This document shows, in pieces, positions 15,061-24,725 of a stretch of DNA of 59,118 bases. Within the stretch, counting starts at the first letter, position 1. The number at the start of each line of letters is the position of its first letter. The stretch is taken from positions 1 to 59,118 of the forward strand of contig MNVC01000014.1 of the NCBI GenBank assembly GCA_001871435.1. Direction: 5' to 3'. The translations under genes and the position numbers were made by a program. The stretch is from Candidatus Magasanikbacteria bacterium CG1_02_32_51. Lineage in GTDB: Bacteria > Patescibacteriota > Patescibacteriia > Magasanikbacterales > UBA922. The notes beneath the pieces were generated by a model that did no database searches, was not told the DNA's origin, and saw only the letters and a list, made by a program, of their open reading frames with translations.

Positions 15061-16005
15061 ATGAGGCAGCTAAAACAAATAATTTTGAATTTAAAGTTTT
15101 TTCTATTGGATTATTGGGATCTTGAAATTGGAGATAAAAAATTATCACCTCCCACAAGTCGAGAGAAAGAGTTGATTGAGGAATTTCGTCGAAAAATGAA
15201 AGTATTACAACATTCTGCTTCTGCTGGGAACTCTTGGGCTGATTTTATTACAAAAATGAAACTATATTCAAAATATTTTGATCCAAGAAATTTCTTGCAT
15301 TGGGAAGTTATTAAATTAACTATGACAATGGCGGATTGTCCTCCTAATGCACTAGAAGAAATGGCGAGTTCTAGTTATTGGGAAAAAAGTTTCAAACAGG
15401 CCGTAATTGATCACCCTCTAGGAAATCATCCTGCGCATCCTATATTGAGTAATAGTAGTGGCACATCATTGGTCCATGCCTGGCATTTATATAATTTAAA
15501 AAAAGAAACAGGAATAAATTTTGAAGAATTAGATTTGATTGTTGAATTTGGTGGTGGTTATGGTAATATGTTAAAGCTTATCAGGAATTTGGGGTTTAAG
15601 GGTAACTATGTTATTTATGATTTATCAGCGTTTTCTTTGTTGCAGAATTTTTATTTACAAAATATTGGTTTTAAAACAACTTTCAATAAGTTTTCAGATA
15701 ATGAAACAGATCAGAATATCTTAATTGATAATCTGGATGATTTTGAAAATATTCTTAAAAATATAACCAGAAAGCAGAACCTATTTATAGCTACTTGGTC
15801 CATATCAGAAACTCCTTTGGAATTAAGAAAAATATTTTTTGATAAAGCAGGACAATATAATTATTACCTATTTGGGTATCAGGAAGAATTTGATGAAATT
15901 AATAATGTTAAATATTTTGTAGATTTTTCAGCTAATAATAAAAATATCCAGTGGATTGATAGGATAAACCATTGGCAAGGTCATTATTTATTTGGTAAAA
16001 AATAA
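15061..16005 (+). CDS. Putative sugar O-methyltransferase
   Basis: A 314-aa protein of the putative sugar O-methyltransferase family. Characteristic segments are HPILSNSSGTSLVHAWHLYN (about 120-140), the SAM motif IVEFGGGYGNMLKLI (about 160-175) and YVIYDLSAFSLLQNFYL. The C-terminus contains ATWSISETPLELR and the conserved HWQGHYLFG. Family members methylate hydroxyls of surface glycan sugars. It is followed after 5 bases by another methyltransferase-like gene. Confidence 0.8.
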   Translation: MRQLKQIILNLKFFLLDYWDLEIGDKKLSPPTSREKELIEEFRRKMKVLQHSASAGNSWADFITKMKLYSKYFDPRNFLHWEVIKLTMTMADCPPNALEEMASSSYWEKSFKQAVIDHPLGNHPAHPILSNSSGTSLVHAWHLYNLKKETGINFEELDLIVEFGGGYGNMLKLIRNLGFKGNYVIYDLSAFSLLQNFYLQNIGFKTTFNKFSDNETDQNILIDNLDDFENILKNITRKQNLFIATWSISETPLELRKIFFDKAGQYNYYLFGYQEEFDEINNVKYFVDFSANNKNIQWIDRINHWQGHYLFGKK

Positions 16006-16010
16006 AACAT

Positions 16011-16952
16011 ATGGATATAGGATTAAATAAATACAAGAAAATTATAAATTCTCAATGGGGGGAAGATGGTATTTTAGAAGAGATTTTTAAGCGAATTGGA
16101 ACCAAAAATAAGATATGTGTGGAGTTTGGGGCTGGTAATGGTAAGGAGCTAAGCAATATTTGGTATCTTATTAAAGATTTGGGTTGGCATGGTTTATTAA
16201 TGGAACCAAACGAAAAAAATTTTAATAAATGGGAAGAGTTAAAAAAAGAATCGGATAATTTTAAGGTACTTAAAAAATTTGTTTCAATAGATGGTGAAAA
16301 TTGTTTGGATAGTATCTTAGAGAATAACAATATCGACAAAGATTTAGATTTACTCTCTATTGATATTGATTCTAATGATTATCATATTTTTGAAAGTTTG
16401 AAAAAATATGATCCACGAGTTGTTATTATAGAACACAACCCTACTATTCCACCCGAATTTGAAGCAGTACAAGCTCCCAACGAAGAGGAAAATTATGGGG
16501 CGTCAGCAAAATCATTGGTAAAATTAGCAAACAAAAAAGGTTATAAATTGGTAGCGGCGACACATACTAATTGTATATTTGTTCACCAAAAATATTTCGT
16601 GGATTTGAATATACAAGAGCCAAAATTAGAAGACGTATTTGATAGATCAGCAATATCATACCTGGTATCAGCAGTGAATGGTAGTACATATTTAGCTTGT
16701 AGTAATGATTACCCTAGTTTTACCTATCTCTACGATTCATATAACCTATACGCGAAAAAAGGATCGTTACATACATTGTCTTGTGGTTTGTCAATAAATA
16801 AGAATAATTCTAAGACACTATCAAGACAATTCAAACCGGTCAAAATATTTTGGAATAGGCAGGAGAATACGGTGAATTTATTGCATTTTATAATTAACAT
16901 TTTTAATAATTTAATAAAATTAATTAGAAAAAAATATGGAAAAAGGAAATAA
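16011..16952 (+). CDS. FkbM-like methyltransferase-fold protein
   Basis: A 313-aa protein. QWGEDGILEEIF and CVEFGAGNGKELSN (motif I, about 38-51), GLLMEPNEKNF (motif II) and LDLLSIDIDSNDYHIFESL (motif IV) form an FkbM-type SAM fold. Its C-terminal 100 residues are less conserved and end in a basic hydrophobic helix (IIINIFNNLIKLIRKKYGK pattern) that could associate with the membrane. It overlaps the next gene by 17 bases. Target unknown. Confidence 0.7.
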   Translation: MDIGLNKYKKIINSQWGEDGILEEIFKRIGTKNKICVEFGAGNGKELSNIWYLIKDLGWHGLLMEPNEKNFNKWEELKKESDNFKVLKKFVSIDGENCLDSILENNNIDKDLDLLSIDIDSNDYHIFESLKKYDPRVVIIEHNPTIPPEFEAVQAPNEEENYGASAKSLVKLANKKGYKLVAATHTNCIFVHQKYFVDLNIQEPKLEDVFDRSAISYLVSAVNGSTYLACSNDYPSFTYLYDSYNLYAKKGSLHTLSCGLSINKNNSKTLSRQFKPVKIFWNRQENTVNLLHFIINIFNNLIKLIRKKYGKRK

Positions 16953-17916
16953 AACCGCATTAGTGTGTGGGGCAGGTGGTTTCATTGGTAGTCATTTGGT
17001 AAAGAAATTAAAAAAAGAAGGTTTCTGGGTTAGGGGTGTGGATTTAAAATATCCAGAATATTCTTCTACAGAGGCTGATGAATTCATAATTGGTGATTTG
17101 CGTGATCCATTGTTAGTGTCAAAAGTTATAGACATGCCTTTTGATGAAGTTTATCAATTGGCTGCAGATATGGGTGGGGCTGGATATATCTTTTCAGGAT
17201 TACATGATGCTGATGTAATGCATAATTCAGCTATGTGTAATTTAAATGTCGTGTATCAAAGTAGTAAAGTTTCAGTAAAAAAAATATTTTATTCATCATC
17301 AGCTTGTATTTATCCTGAGTATAATCAAACTGATCCAAACAATCCCAAGTGTTCAGAATCTTCTGCTTATCCAGCTGCGCCGGATAGTGAATATGGTTGG
17401 GAAAAGTTATTTAGCGAAAGAATGTATCTATCATATAAAAGAAATTATGGCTTGGAAGTTAGGATAGCTCGTTTTCATAATATCTTTGGTCCAGAGGGAG
17501 CTTGGAACAATGGTAAAGAAAAATCTCCTGCTGCTATTTGTCGGAAGGTTGCAGAAAAACAAGATGGTGAAGAAATCGAGATTTGGGGAGATGGTGAACA
17601 AACTAGGTCGTTTTTATATATTGATGAATGTTTAGAAGCTGTGAGGAGATTTATGGACTCAGAATTTGCTGGACCAATTAACATTGGTTCAGAAGAAATT
17701 ATTTCTATAAATGATTTAGCTCGTATGGTAATGTCTATTGCTGGAAAAGAGTTAACTATAAAACACATTGATGGTCCTCTGGGAGTTCGTGGTCGCAAAT
17801 CTGATAATGATTTAATTATGGATGTTCTAAAGTGGGCACCAAGCCTACCTTTGAAAGAGGGCATGGAAAAAACATTTAATTGGATTAATGAACAGGTAAC
17901 CAATACTAAAAAATAA
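16936..17916 (+). CDS. GDP-mannose 3,5-epimerase-like SDR
   Basis: A 326-aa extended SDR. Binding motif GAGGFIGSH (12-20), QLAADMGGAGYI (about 74-85), SSACIYPEY with C124, Y153-GWE-K157, RFHNIFGPEGAW, EKSPAAICRK, WGDGEQTRSFLYIDEC and the C-terminal GPLGVRGRKSDN are the residue pattern of plant-type GDP-mannose 3,5-epimerase. These include the catalytic Cys, the Tyr/Lys pair and the second Lys region. That enzyme makes GDP-L-galactose (and GDP-L-gulose) from GDP-mannose. In this locus it would compete with gmd for the same precursor and supply a second activated L-sugar. An action on GDP-heptose is possible. Confidence 0.85.
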   Translation: MEKGNKTALVCGAGGFIGSHLVKKLKKEGFWVRGVDLKYPEYSSTEADEFIIGDLRDPLLVSKVIDMPFDEVYQLAADMGGAGYIFSGLHDADVMHNSAMCNLNVVYQSSKVSVKKIFYSSSACIYPEYNQTDPNNPKCSESSAYPAAPDSEYGWEKLFSERMYLSYKRNYGLEVRIARFHNIFGPEGAWNNGKEKSPAAICRKVAEKQDGEEIEIWGDGEQTRSFLYIDECLEAVRRFMDSEFAGPINIGSEEIISINDLARMVMSIAGKELTIKHIDGPLGVRGRKSDNDLIMDVLKWAPSLPLKEGMEKTFNWINEQVTNTKK

Positions 17917-17925
17917 TAATCCACT

Positions 17926-18837
17926 ATGTTAGTTGTCAAGTTAACGGGAGGTTTAGGTAATCAGATGTTCCAGTATGCTATTGGACGATATTTGGCTATC
18001 AAAAACAACCAGGTTTTAAAACTCGATATAAGGGGTTATTCTGGTAACGTAGCTGATCCAATGAGGGGCATTAGAGAATATGGTTTGAATAACTTTAATA
18101 TCAAATCCGAGATTGCAAATGATATTGATTTGATGCAATTTGATTCGTACTTTAAAAATAATCTGATTAATAAAATCATTCGTAAAATATTTACATTCTA
18201 CCATGGTAATTATTTTAAAAGAAGATATATATTGGAACCGATAACAAATTATTTTAAATTTGATAAGAATTTATTAAATATCAATATTGTTGGTGATATT
18301 TATCTAGAAGGATATTGGCAATCAGAAAAATATTTTTTAGGTATTGAAGAAGTTATTAGACATGACTTGACTGTAAAAGATGAACCTAGCGACTTTAATA
18401 AAGTAATTATTGACCAGATGAGTAATACAGAATCTGTCAGTATTCATATTAGACATGGTGATAATGCTAATGCCTCTGCAAAAAAACATGGTGTATTGTC
18501 TTTAGATTATTATCATAAGGCAATAAAAGAATTAAGTAAAAAAGTGTACAACCCTGTTTTTTATGTTTTTTCCGATGATCCTGAGTGGGCAAAGAATAAT
18601 CTTAAAATTAACTACAAAACAGTTTATATATCGCACAACAGTGATCAAAAGAATTATGAGGATTTACGTTTGATGACAAATTGTCATTATCACATTATTG
18701 GTAATAGCACCTTTAGTTGGTGGGGTGCTTGGTTGTCACCATACAAAGATAAAATTATTTTTGCTCCAAAGGTATATCATGTTGATAAGGACATCTCTAA
18801 TTCTGATTTTTTTCCGAACGATTGGTTTTTGATTTGA
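17926..18837 (+). CDS. Alpha-1,2-fucosyltransferase (GT11), copy 1
   Basis: A 303-aa GT11 enzyme. The diagnostic motifs are TGGLGNQMFQYAIGRYLA (residues 7-24), SIHIRHGD (about 170) for GDP-fucose binding, and GNSTFSWWGAWLS near the C-terminus. It transfers L-fucose, or another GDP-activated L-sugar, in alpha-1,2 linkage. A second GT11 is at 26823. The gmd-fcl pair upstream would supply the donor. It follows the epimerase by 9 bases; a 115-base gap then separates it from the next gene. Confidence 0.92.
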   Translation: MLVVKLTGGLGNQMFQYAIGRYLAIKNNQVLKLDIRGYSGNVADPMRGIREYGLNNFNIKSEIANDIDLMQFDSYFKNNLINKIIRKIFTFYHGNYFKRRYILEPITNYFKFDKNLLNINIVGDIYLEGYWQSEKYFLGIEEVIRHDLTVKDEPSDFNKVIIDQMSNTESVSIHIRHGDNANASAKKHGVLSLDYYHKAIKELSKKVYNPVFYVFSDDPEWAKNNLKINYKTVYISHNSDQKNYEDLRLMTNCHYHIIGNSTFSWWGAWLSPYKDKIIFAPKVYHVDKDISNSDFFPNDWFLI

Positions 18838-18952
18838 ATTAACTTCCTTGTAGTTTTATCTATTTATAGAGGTATTATATGTCTGTGATTGTTGGTTATT
18901 TGATTATTATAATAAGTGAGGTTACTTGTAATATTATGTATAAAATATAAAT

Positions 18953-19894
18953 ATGTTTTTAAATAAAAAAGCATTAAAAAAATTTATAAAAACAATCTTT
19001 TGGAGTTTTGGTTACAGAATTGATAGAGTTCCTTTTGTAAAAAAGTCTAAAGATGAATTGCTAAACTCTTTGGTTGGTAAGTATCACATTTTTTTAACTG
19101 GTGATTCTCAACTACCACTCTACTTGCGTAATCCGATGTATTCTACTAATCTACCAAGATTGGTCAAGGTTCTTAATCAAAAATATCAAGATCTAATTAT
19201 GATTGATGTTGGTGCTAATGTTGGTGATACGGTTGCTCTAACAAAAAGTGTGTGTGATATACCTATTGTGTGTATTGAGGGTGGGCAAGATTATTTTAAT
19301 ATACTAAAAAAGAATATAGTACAATTTAAAAACATATATGCTTTTCAGTATTTTTTTGGGGATAAAAATGGTAGTATTGGATCTAAATTAGTAAAGAATA
19401 ACGAAACTGCTAGAATTATAAATAGTGATCCTAGGGATAAAGGCACTGCTATCCAGGTGATTACTTTAGATAATTTTTTGGAATTAAATAGTAAATTTAA
19501 AAATGCTAAAATTTTAAAAATAGATACAGATGGTTATGATCTTAAGATACTTCGAGGTGGTATAAATTATATTGGAGAAACAAAACCTGTTTTATTTTTT
19601 GAGTATGATACTGTATATTTTTTAGAACAAAAAGATAGTGGAATTGATATGTTTAAAAGATTAGAGAGTTTAGGATATTCAGATATCATCTTTTATGATA
19701 ATGGAGGAAAAATAATAATATCTTGTAAGTTGGGTGACCATCTCCTTCTTCGGCAGTTGGATAATTATATTGACAAAGATTTTCGCACACCTTTTCCATA
19801 TTACGATGTGGCAGTCTTTCACGAAGAAGATACTGATATTGCTGATTTATTTGTTAAAAATGAAATGATGTTTTTTTACAATAATTATGAATAA
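18953..19894 (+). CDS. FkbM family methyltransferase
   Basis: A 313-aa protein with the FkbM SAM-binding pattern: MIDVGANVGDTVALTKSV (motif I, about 83-100), PIVCIEGGQDYFNILKKN (motif II), VITLDNFLEL and AKILKIDTDGYDLKILRG (motif IV, about 180-197). These enzymes O-methylate sugars of glycans and polyketides. The upstream gap 18838-18952 contains only a TATAAA-like -10 about 8 bases before ATG, so it may start a leaderless message. Its last codons overlap the next gene by 8 bases. Confidence 0.85.
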   Translation: MFLNKKALKKFIKTIFWSFGYRIDRVPFVKKSKDELLNSLVGKYHIFLTGDSQLPLYLRNPMYSTNLPRLVKVLNQKYQDLIMIDVGANVGDTVALTKSVCDIPIVCIEGGQDYFNILKKNIVQFKNIYAFQYFFGDKNGSIGSKLVKNNETARIINSDPRDKGTAIQVITLDNFLELNSKFKNAKILKIDTDGYDLKILRGGINYIGETKPVLFFEYDTVYFLEQKDSGIDMFKRLESLGYSDIIFYDNGGKIIISCKLGDHLLLRQLDNYIDKDFRTPFPYYDVAVFHEEDTDIADLFVKNEMMFFYNNYE

Positions 19895-20780
19895 ACACTT
19901 GAGTAATTTTATATTCAAAATTTATAGAATAATAGGCCGATTGTTAATTAAATATTCTTTTAATAGTCGTCCATCCTCATTACCATTTATAACTGGTGAC
20001 GGTTTTAGAAACATTGCCGATTATATTTTTGATGATACATTAAAAAATGTAGTTCCAGAAAAAGTCAAAGAAGGACAAATAATTTTTGTTGGTGACAGTA
20101 ATATCAAAAGATATTTTAGAGAAATACATAATTTGATTAAAGTAAAGTATATTATTATAACCCATAATGGAGATGAATTTGTTGATAAAGATATTATCAA
20201 AATGATGGATGAAAAGATAATACATTGGTATGGTATTAATATTGACATTTGTAATGATCTTGTTACACCACTTCCTATTGGTATAGGTAATAAACATTTT
20301 TTTGTTACTGGTATACCTCTAATCTTTAAAAGAGTTATATTAAAAAATTATTTTAAAAAAAATAAAATATTTTATTTATTTACTGTTGCAACAAATCGTA
20401 CAGAAAGAGAGAATGCTTTAGAGTGTTTAAAAAAAAATTATTTTGCTGAAACTATTGATAAAATGATAAATTTCAATGAATACCTTCATCTTTCATCGAA
20501 GTATAAATTTATTGCTTCGCCTCCTGGGAGCTGTGTTGAGGGTCATCGAACATGGGAGGCAATTTACACAAAATCTATACCAATTGTGAAAAGATCTATT
20601 ACTACTGAATACTTTGAAAAAATTGGGTTGCCGATTTGGGTGATTAACGATTGGTCTGAAATAGACCAATTCGACGAAACTGGCTTAGCAAAAAAATATG
20701 ATGAAATTATGACCTCATCAGATTTAACTGCTATATATATAGATTATTGGTTTGATAAAATTTATAAATCAAAATTATAA
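19887..20780 (+). CDS. Exostosin-like glycosyltransferase
   Basis: A 297-aa protein. YKFIASPPGSCVEGHRTWEA (about 210-229) followed by IYTKSIPIVKR resembles the conserved segment of exostosin/GT47-like glycosyltransferases, in which a glycine-rich loop and an acidic/arginine pair bind the nucleotide sugar. The N-terminus has a short hydrophobic stretch but no clear signal. It is coupled by overlap on its upstream side. Family assignment is moderate and the substrate is unknown. Confidence 0.55.
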   Translation: MNKHLSNFIFKIYRIIGRLLIKYSFNSRPSSLPFITGDGFRNIADYIFDDTLKNVVPEKVKEGQIIFVGDSNIKRYFREIHNLIKVKYIIITHNGDEFVDKDIIKMMDEKIIHWYGINIDICNDLVTPLPIGIGNKHFFVTGIPLIFKRVILKNYFKKNKIFYLFTVATNRTERENALECLKKNYFAETIDKMINFNEYLHLSSKYKFIASPPGSCVEGHRTWEAIYTKSIPIVKRSITTEYFEKIGLPIWVINDWSEIDQFDETGLAKKYDEIMTSSDLTAIYIDYWFDKIYKSKL

Positions 20781-20784
20781 TTGT

Positions 20785-21951
20785 ATGTTCAATAAATTAT
20801 CAATAATTATCCCATGCTATAACTCAGAGAAGACTCTTTCAGAAGCAGTTAGCTCTATCTATCGTCAAAATATTCTTATTGATTTTGAAATTATTTTAGT
20901 TGATGATTATTCTTTAGACAGAACAAAAAAAATAATGGTTGAATTATCAGATCGATATTATCAGATAAAATGTTTTTTTCATGAAAAGAATTTAGGTGGT
21001 GGTGCTGCTAGGAATACCGGTGTTAAATTTAGTGATGGAGATTGTATATTTTGTTTGGACAGTGATGATGTTCTTGGTGATAATTCGTTGTCTAGAATGA
21101 TTTCTTTTTTGGATGAAAAAAAGTGTGATGGTGTTTTATTTGAGAAAAATATTTATTTTAAAAGAAAAATAAATAATGTTATTTCTGTTGTTAACAATAA
21201 ATTTTCAAATAAAGCCGTGATTATTGATGATTTATTTGATGAAAAAAAAACTTTTTTAACTTTAGTTAATTTTTTATATACTAGAAAGGCTTATTTAGAA
21301 GTTGGTGGTTATCCAGAACATCATGATTTTGATACTCAACATTTTGGTTATAAATTTCTTTCAAAAGATTTAGAGGCGTTTGTTTGTCAGGGCGCTATAT
21401 ATTACCAACGTATCAATAATTATAAATCGTATTTTCAACGTGTTTATGAAAAAGGTGAAATGTCTTTAAATATGTACTATATTTATGAAGACATTATCGA
21501 TAGATTTTCTAGCGGTGTTATTTCAGAAATTTATGATTATGATATTTTTGGTAAGAATAAATTATGTGTCGATGAGTTGGGTGCCCATATTAATGCACTA
21601 TATCTAAATAATAAATTAAACTTTTTTAAAAGAAAGAATGGTACTTATGTGGACAGGAATGAGTGGACAGACCTTTTCGTTCAGGCTATAAAATCATACA
21701 AAGAAGGGAAATATGCTGAGTCAATAGATATCTATAAAAAGATTGCTTTTTTGCATGGTTGTGGTAAAATCATGGTTATGAATTTGGTTAGAAATTATTT
21801 AGCATTATCAAATATTTACGACATAAATGTTGTTGAAAAAGTAGCTATAAAAACGCTCGAAGAGATGAAAATAAAAAAACAAAAAATCAAAAATTTGTAT
21901 CCATTTTTAGTAAAAATATTTAATTTTTTTAAAAAGTATTATGATAAATAA
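20785..21951 (+). CDS. Family 2 glycosyltransferase with long C-terminal extension
   Basis: A 388-aa protein. The GT-A domain covers residues 1-220 (SIIIPCYNSEKTLSEAVSSI, ILVDDYSLDRTK, GGGAARNTGVKFSDGD, FCLDSDDVL with the metal-binding DxD). Residues 280-388 form a helical tail with a TPR-like stretch (IKSYKEGKYAESIDIYKKIA). The frame is open from 20752, but those residues overlap the previous gene, so ATG 20785 is chosen. It overlaps the next gene by 11 bases. Confidence 0.87.
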   Translation: MFNKLSIIIPCYNSEKTLSEAVSSIYRQNILIDFEIILVDDYSLDRTKKIMVELSDRYYQIKCFFHEKNLGGGAARNTGVKFSDGDCIFCLDSDDVLGDNSLSRMISFLDEKKCDGVLFEKNIYFKRKINNVISVVNNKFSNKAVIIDDLFDEKKTFLTLVNFLYTRKAYLEVGGYPEHHDFDTQHFGYKFLSKDLEAFVCQGAIYYQRINNYKSYFQRVYEKGEMSLNMYYIYEDIIDRFSSGVISEIYDYDIFGKNKLCVDELGAHINALYLNNKLNFFKRKNGTYVDRNEWTDLFVQAIKSYKEGKYAESIDIYKKIAFLHGCGKIMVMNLVRNYLALSNIYDINVVEKVAIKTLEEMKIKKQKIKNLYPFLVKIFNFFKKYYDK

Positions 21952-22723
21952 GAAAAAGATACGTAGTTATATTGCTAGAATACCCTTTGCTGTGAAAATA
22001 TATTTTTTGGTTATATCCATAATAAATTTTCCAAGATTTGTTATTGATTATTGGAGGTTCAAAAAAAAATCAAAAAATGAACGCTTTCCTTCTTTGAGAT
22101 TGAGGGATCTTTATCCATGTTTGACGGATAGAACTATCGATACACCTATTGAACCACACTATACTTACCATCCAGCTTGGGCTGCTAGAGTGGTATCCAA
22201 AATTAAGCCTGAGTTTCATGTTGATATTTCATCTTTCATACATTTTTCTACTATAGTTTCTGCATTTGTCCCTGTTAAATTTTATGATTATCGACCGGTA
22301 AAATTGAATTTATCTGGTTTGCAAAGTGAAAAAGGTGACCTAATGGCACTACCATTTGGGGATAGTTCTCTTCAGTCCATTTCGTGTATGCATACGATTG
22401 AGCATATTGGGTTGGGGCGTTATGGTGATATACTAGATTACGATGGTGATCTAAAGGCTATAGGGGAGTTGAAAAGGGTTGTGGCAACGGGTGGATCTCT
22501 AATATTTGTTGTGCCAATGAGTGGAAAACCTAGAATAGAGTACAATGCTCACAGACTGTATTCATATGACCAAGTATCGTCAATGTTTTCTGACATGGAG
22601 TTAAGGGAGTTTTCGTTAATTCCTGATAATCATAAAGAAACTGGTATGATTTATAATGCGACTAAAGAAATGGCTGATTTACAAAATATGGGTTGTGGAT
22701 GTTTTTGGTTTGTTAAAAAATAA
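21941..22723 (+). CDS. DUF268 methyltransferase-like protein
   Basis: A 260-aa protein. HVDISSFIHFSTIVSAFVPV, FYDYRPVKLNL, GDLMALPFGDSSLQSISCMH, TIEHIGLGRYGD and DLKAIGELKRVVATGGSL form a degenerate SAM-methyltransferase fold as found in the DUF268 family. Motif I lacks the usual glycines (VDISSF instead of a G-rich loop), so catalysis is uncertain. DUF268 genes commonly lie in surface-polysaccharide loci. The N-terminal 40 residues are basic with one hydrophobic helix. Confidence 0.75.
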   Translation: MINKKKIRSYIARIPFAVKIYFLVISIINFPRFVIDYWRFKKKSKNERFPSLRLRDLYPCLTDRTIDTPIEPHYTYHPAWAARVVSKIKPEFHVDISSFIHFSTIVSAFVPVKFYDYRPVKLNLSGLQSEKGDLMALPFGDSSLQSISCMHTIEHIGLGRYGDILDYDGDLKAIGELKRVVATGGSLIFVVPMSGKPRIEYNAHRLYSYDQVSSMFSDMELREFSLIPDNHKETGMIYNATKEMADLQNMGCGCFWFVKK

Positions 22724-22724
22724 T

Positions 22725-23633
22725 ATGTCAATGTATAAAGTACCAATTTTATTATTACTCTTTAATCGTATTGAAACGGCCCAAAAGGTTTTTTCTAAAG
22801 TCAGATTAGTAAAACCAGAAAGATTATTTATTGCTGTAGATGGTCCACGAGAAGGTGTGGCAGATGATGTATACAATTGTCAATCTGTTAGAGACATTGT
22901 AAATCAAATTGATTGGCCGTGTGAGGTAAAGACATTATTTCAAGAAAAGAATAAGGGTCTTCTGTATGGTCCAGCTGAAGCTATAACCTGGTTTTTTAGT
23001 TATGTCGAAGAGGGGGTAATTTTGGAAGATGATTGTGTACCATCAGATTCATTTTTTAAATTTTGTGAAATATTACTTGAAAAATATAGATTTGACGAAA
23101 GGGTGATGCATATTGGTGGAAGTAATTTTAATCAAGGTAGAAGATTTGGTGACAGCAGTTATTATTTTTCAAAATTTAATTTACTTTGGGGATGGGCAAG
23201 TTGGCGTAGGGCTTGGAAATATTATGATACTGAAATGAAGAACTTTCCAGAGTTTAAAAGAACTCACATGATTGACGGCGTATGGTTTGATAAAAAACGT
23301 GGGCGATCTTTTAATAAAATATTTGAAAAAATATACAATAAAAAAGTTATGGTTTGGGATTATATCTGGACATATACTGTTTGGTCCCAAAATGGTCTAT
23401 CAGCCTTACCAAATGTTAATCTAATTTCAAATATTGGATCTGGACCTTTTGCAACAAACACAAAAGATGAGAGTGATCTGATGTTTCAGGATGTCTCAGA
23501 AATCTCGGAGTACAGTCACCCAAGTTTTGTGTTGTCTAATAATCTTGTAGATGAATTTATTTACAATCGTATTTTTAAAACTAATATTTTTAAAATAGTA
23601 AAAAATCGTCTTTATAAATTATTAAAACGTTAG
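22725..23633 (+). CDS. Glycosyltransferase with GNT-I-like nucleotide-sugar domain
   Basis: A 302-aa protein. VPILLLLFNRIETAQKVF (about 5-22), RLFIAVDGPR, GLLYGPAEAITWFF and VILEDDCVPSDSFFKFCEIL contain the EDD acid cluster equivalent to the DxD motif. WGWASWRRAWKYYD follows. This pattern is typical of putative glycosyltransferases distantly related to GNT-I. The start at 22725 lies 1 base after the previous stop; the longer frame from 22656 would overlap the methyltransferase gene and is not used. Confidence 0.8.
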   Translation: MSMYKVPILLLLFNRIETAQKVFSKVRLVKPERLFIAVDGPREGVADDVYNCQSVRDIVNQIDWPCEVKTLFQEKNKGLLYGPAEAITWFFSYVEEGVILEDDCVPSDSFFKFCEILLEKYRFDERVMHIGGSNFNQGRRFGDSSYYFSKFNLLWGWASWRRAWKYYDTEMKNFPEFKRTHMIDGVWFDKKRGRSFNKIFEKIYNKKVMVWDYIWTYTVWSQNGLSALPNVNLISNIGSGPFATNTKDESDLMFQDVSEISEYSHPSFVLSNNLVDEFIYNRIFKTNIFKIVKNRLYKLLKR

Positions 23634-23636
23634 TCT

Positions 23637-24725
23637 ATGTCAATAATAAATTTAATAAGACGGTATAGGTATGATAGGGCGGATTTCCGTTTACAGCTTG
23701 GTATGGTAATAAATCGTTATCGTGTAAATATCATCAAATTTTTTTGTAGCATAGTTTCGTCTATAAACAATAGCTTTTTTACATTTCATTTTAGGCCTAT
23801 TAATTCGGAAGATTATAATTTATGGTCCGATCCTGTGTATAGTACACCTTTGATGGCATTAATAATGCAAGGACCGTTAAAAAAAGAAAATAATTTTACT
23901 TTAGAGTCTATAAGAATCTATAAAAAGATATTCCCTAATACGCACATAATTGTTTCTACTTGGGAAGATGAAAAAGAGAAGTATATAGAACAAATAAAAG
24001 AAGAGGGTGTATTTGTTGTTTTAAATAAGAAACCTCTTGTTAGTGGTTTTGGTAATGTAAATTTTCAAATAATATCTACAATTAATGGCCTTTATAAGGC
24101 AAAAGAGCTGGGTGTTGAATATGTATACAAGACAAGGTGCGACCAAAGGATTAACGGTATAAATTTAAATGAATACTTTGTAAATTTGTTAAATTATTTC
24201 CCATCAGCCGGTGGCTTTAAACAAAAAAAAAGGATTATAGCATCCAGTTATATTTCTTTAAAGTTTGTACCTTATTTGTTGACTGATATGTTTCAATTTG
24301 GCAATGTTGATGACATGATTAATTATTGGAGTTGTGAGTTGGATAGTAGATCTAAATCTAATAGATTGATAAAGTCTATTCGGGATTTGCTTGACGTTAA
24401 GATGTCAGAGGTTTTGCTTTGTTCTTCATATTTGGAGAAAATTGGGAGAAAAAATAAGTGGACAATAGAAGATTCATGGCATGCTTTTGCGGACCATTTT
24501 TTAATTGTTGATCGTCATATTATCGATCAATTTTTTTATAAATATGACTATTATAATGAATTTGGTGGACATATTTATAGAAATATTACTAATAATCAAT
24601 ATATTACTTTTTTGGATTGGTTTAATTTGTATACAAATTTTTCAAATAAAAAAAATAATAAATTAGAATCAGTTATTGATTTACCAACTAGAAGTACTAT
24701 AATTAACAAAAACTATGAATATTAA
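23637..24725 (+). CDS. WavE-family glycan biosynthesis protein
   Basis: A 362-aa protein. ALIMQGPLKKENNFTLESIR (about 75-95), IIVSTWEDEKEKY, GFGNVNFQIISTINGLYKA and YVYKTRCDQRI form the WavE lipopolysaccharide-synthesis family pattern, thought to be a GT-A glycosyltransferase; the DQR may act as a DxD-type motif. It sits 3 bases after the preceding gene and overlaps the next by 11. Confidence 0.78.
   Translation: MSIINLIRRYRYDRADFRLQLGMVINRYRVNIIKFFCSIVSSINNSFFTFHFRPINSEDYNLWSDPVYSTPLMALIMQGPLKKENNFTLESIRIYKKIFPNTHIIVSTWEDEKEKYIEQIKEEGVFVVLNKKPLVSGFGNVNFQIISTINGLYKAKELGVEYVYKTRCDQRINGINLNEYFVNLLNYFPSAGGFKQKKRIIASSYISLKFVPYLLTDMFQFGNVDDMINYWSCELDSRSKSNRLIKSIRDLLDVKMSEVLLCSSYLEKIGRKNKWTIEDSWHAFADHFLIVDRHIIDQFFYKYDYYNEFGGHIYRNITNNQYITFLDWFNLYTNFSNKKNNKLESVIDLPTRSTIINKNYEY

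Noticed and set aside
22656..22724. Upstream start for the GNT-I-like glycosyltransferase
   Set aside because: The extra residues overlap the C-terminus of the DUF268 gene in another frame; the fold begins right after ATG 22725.
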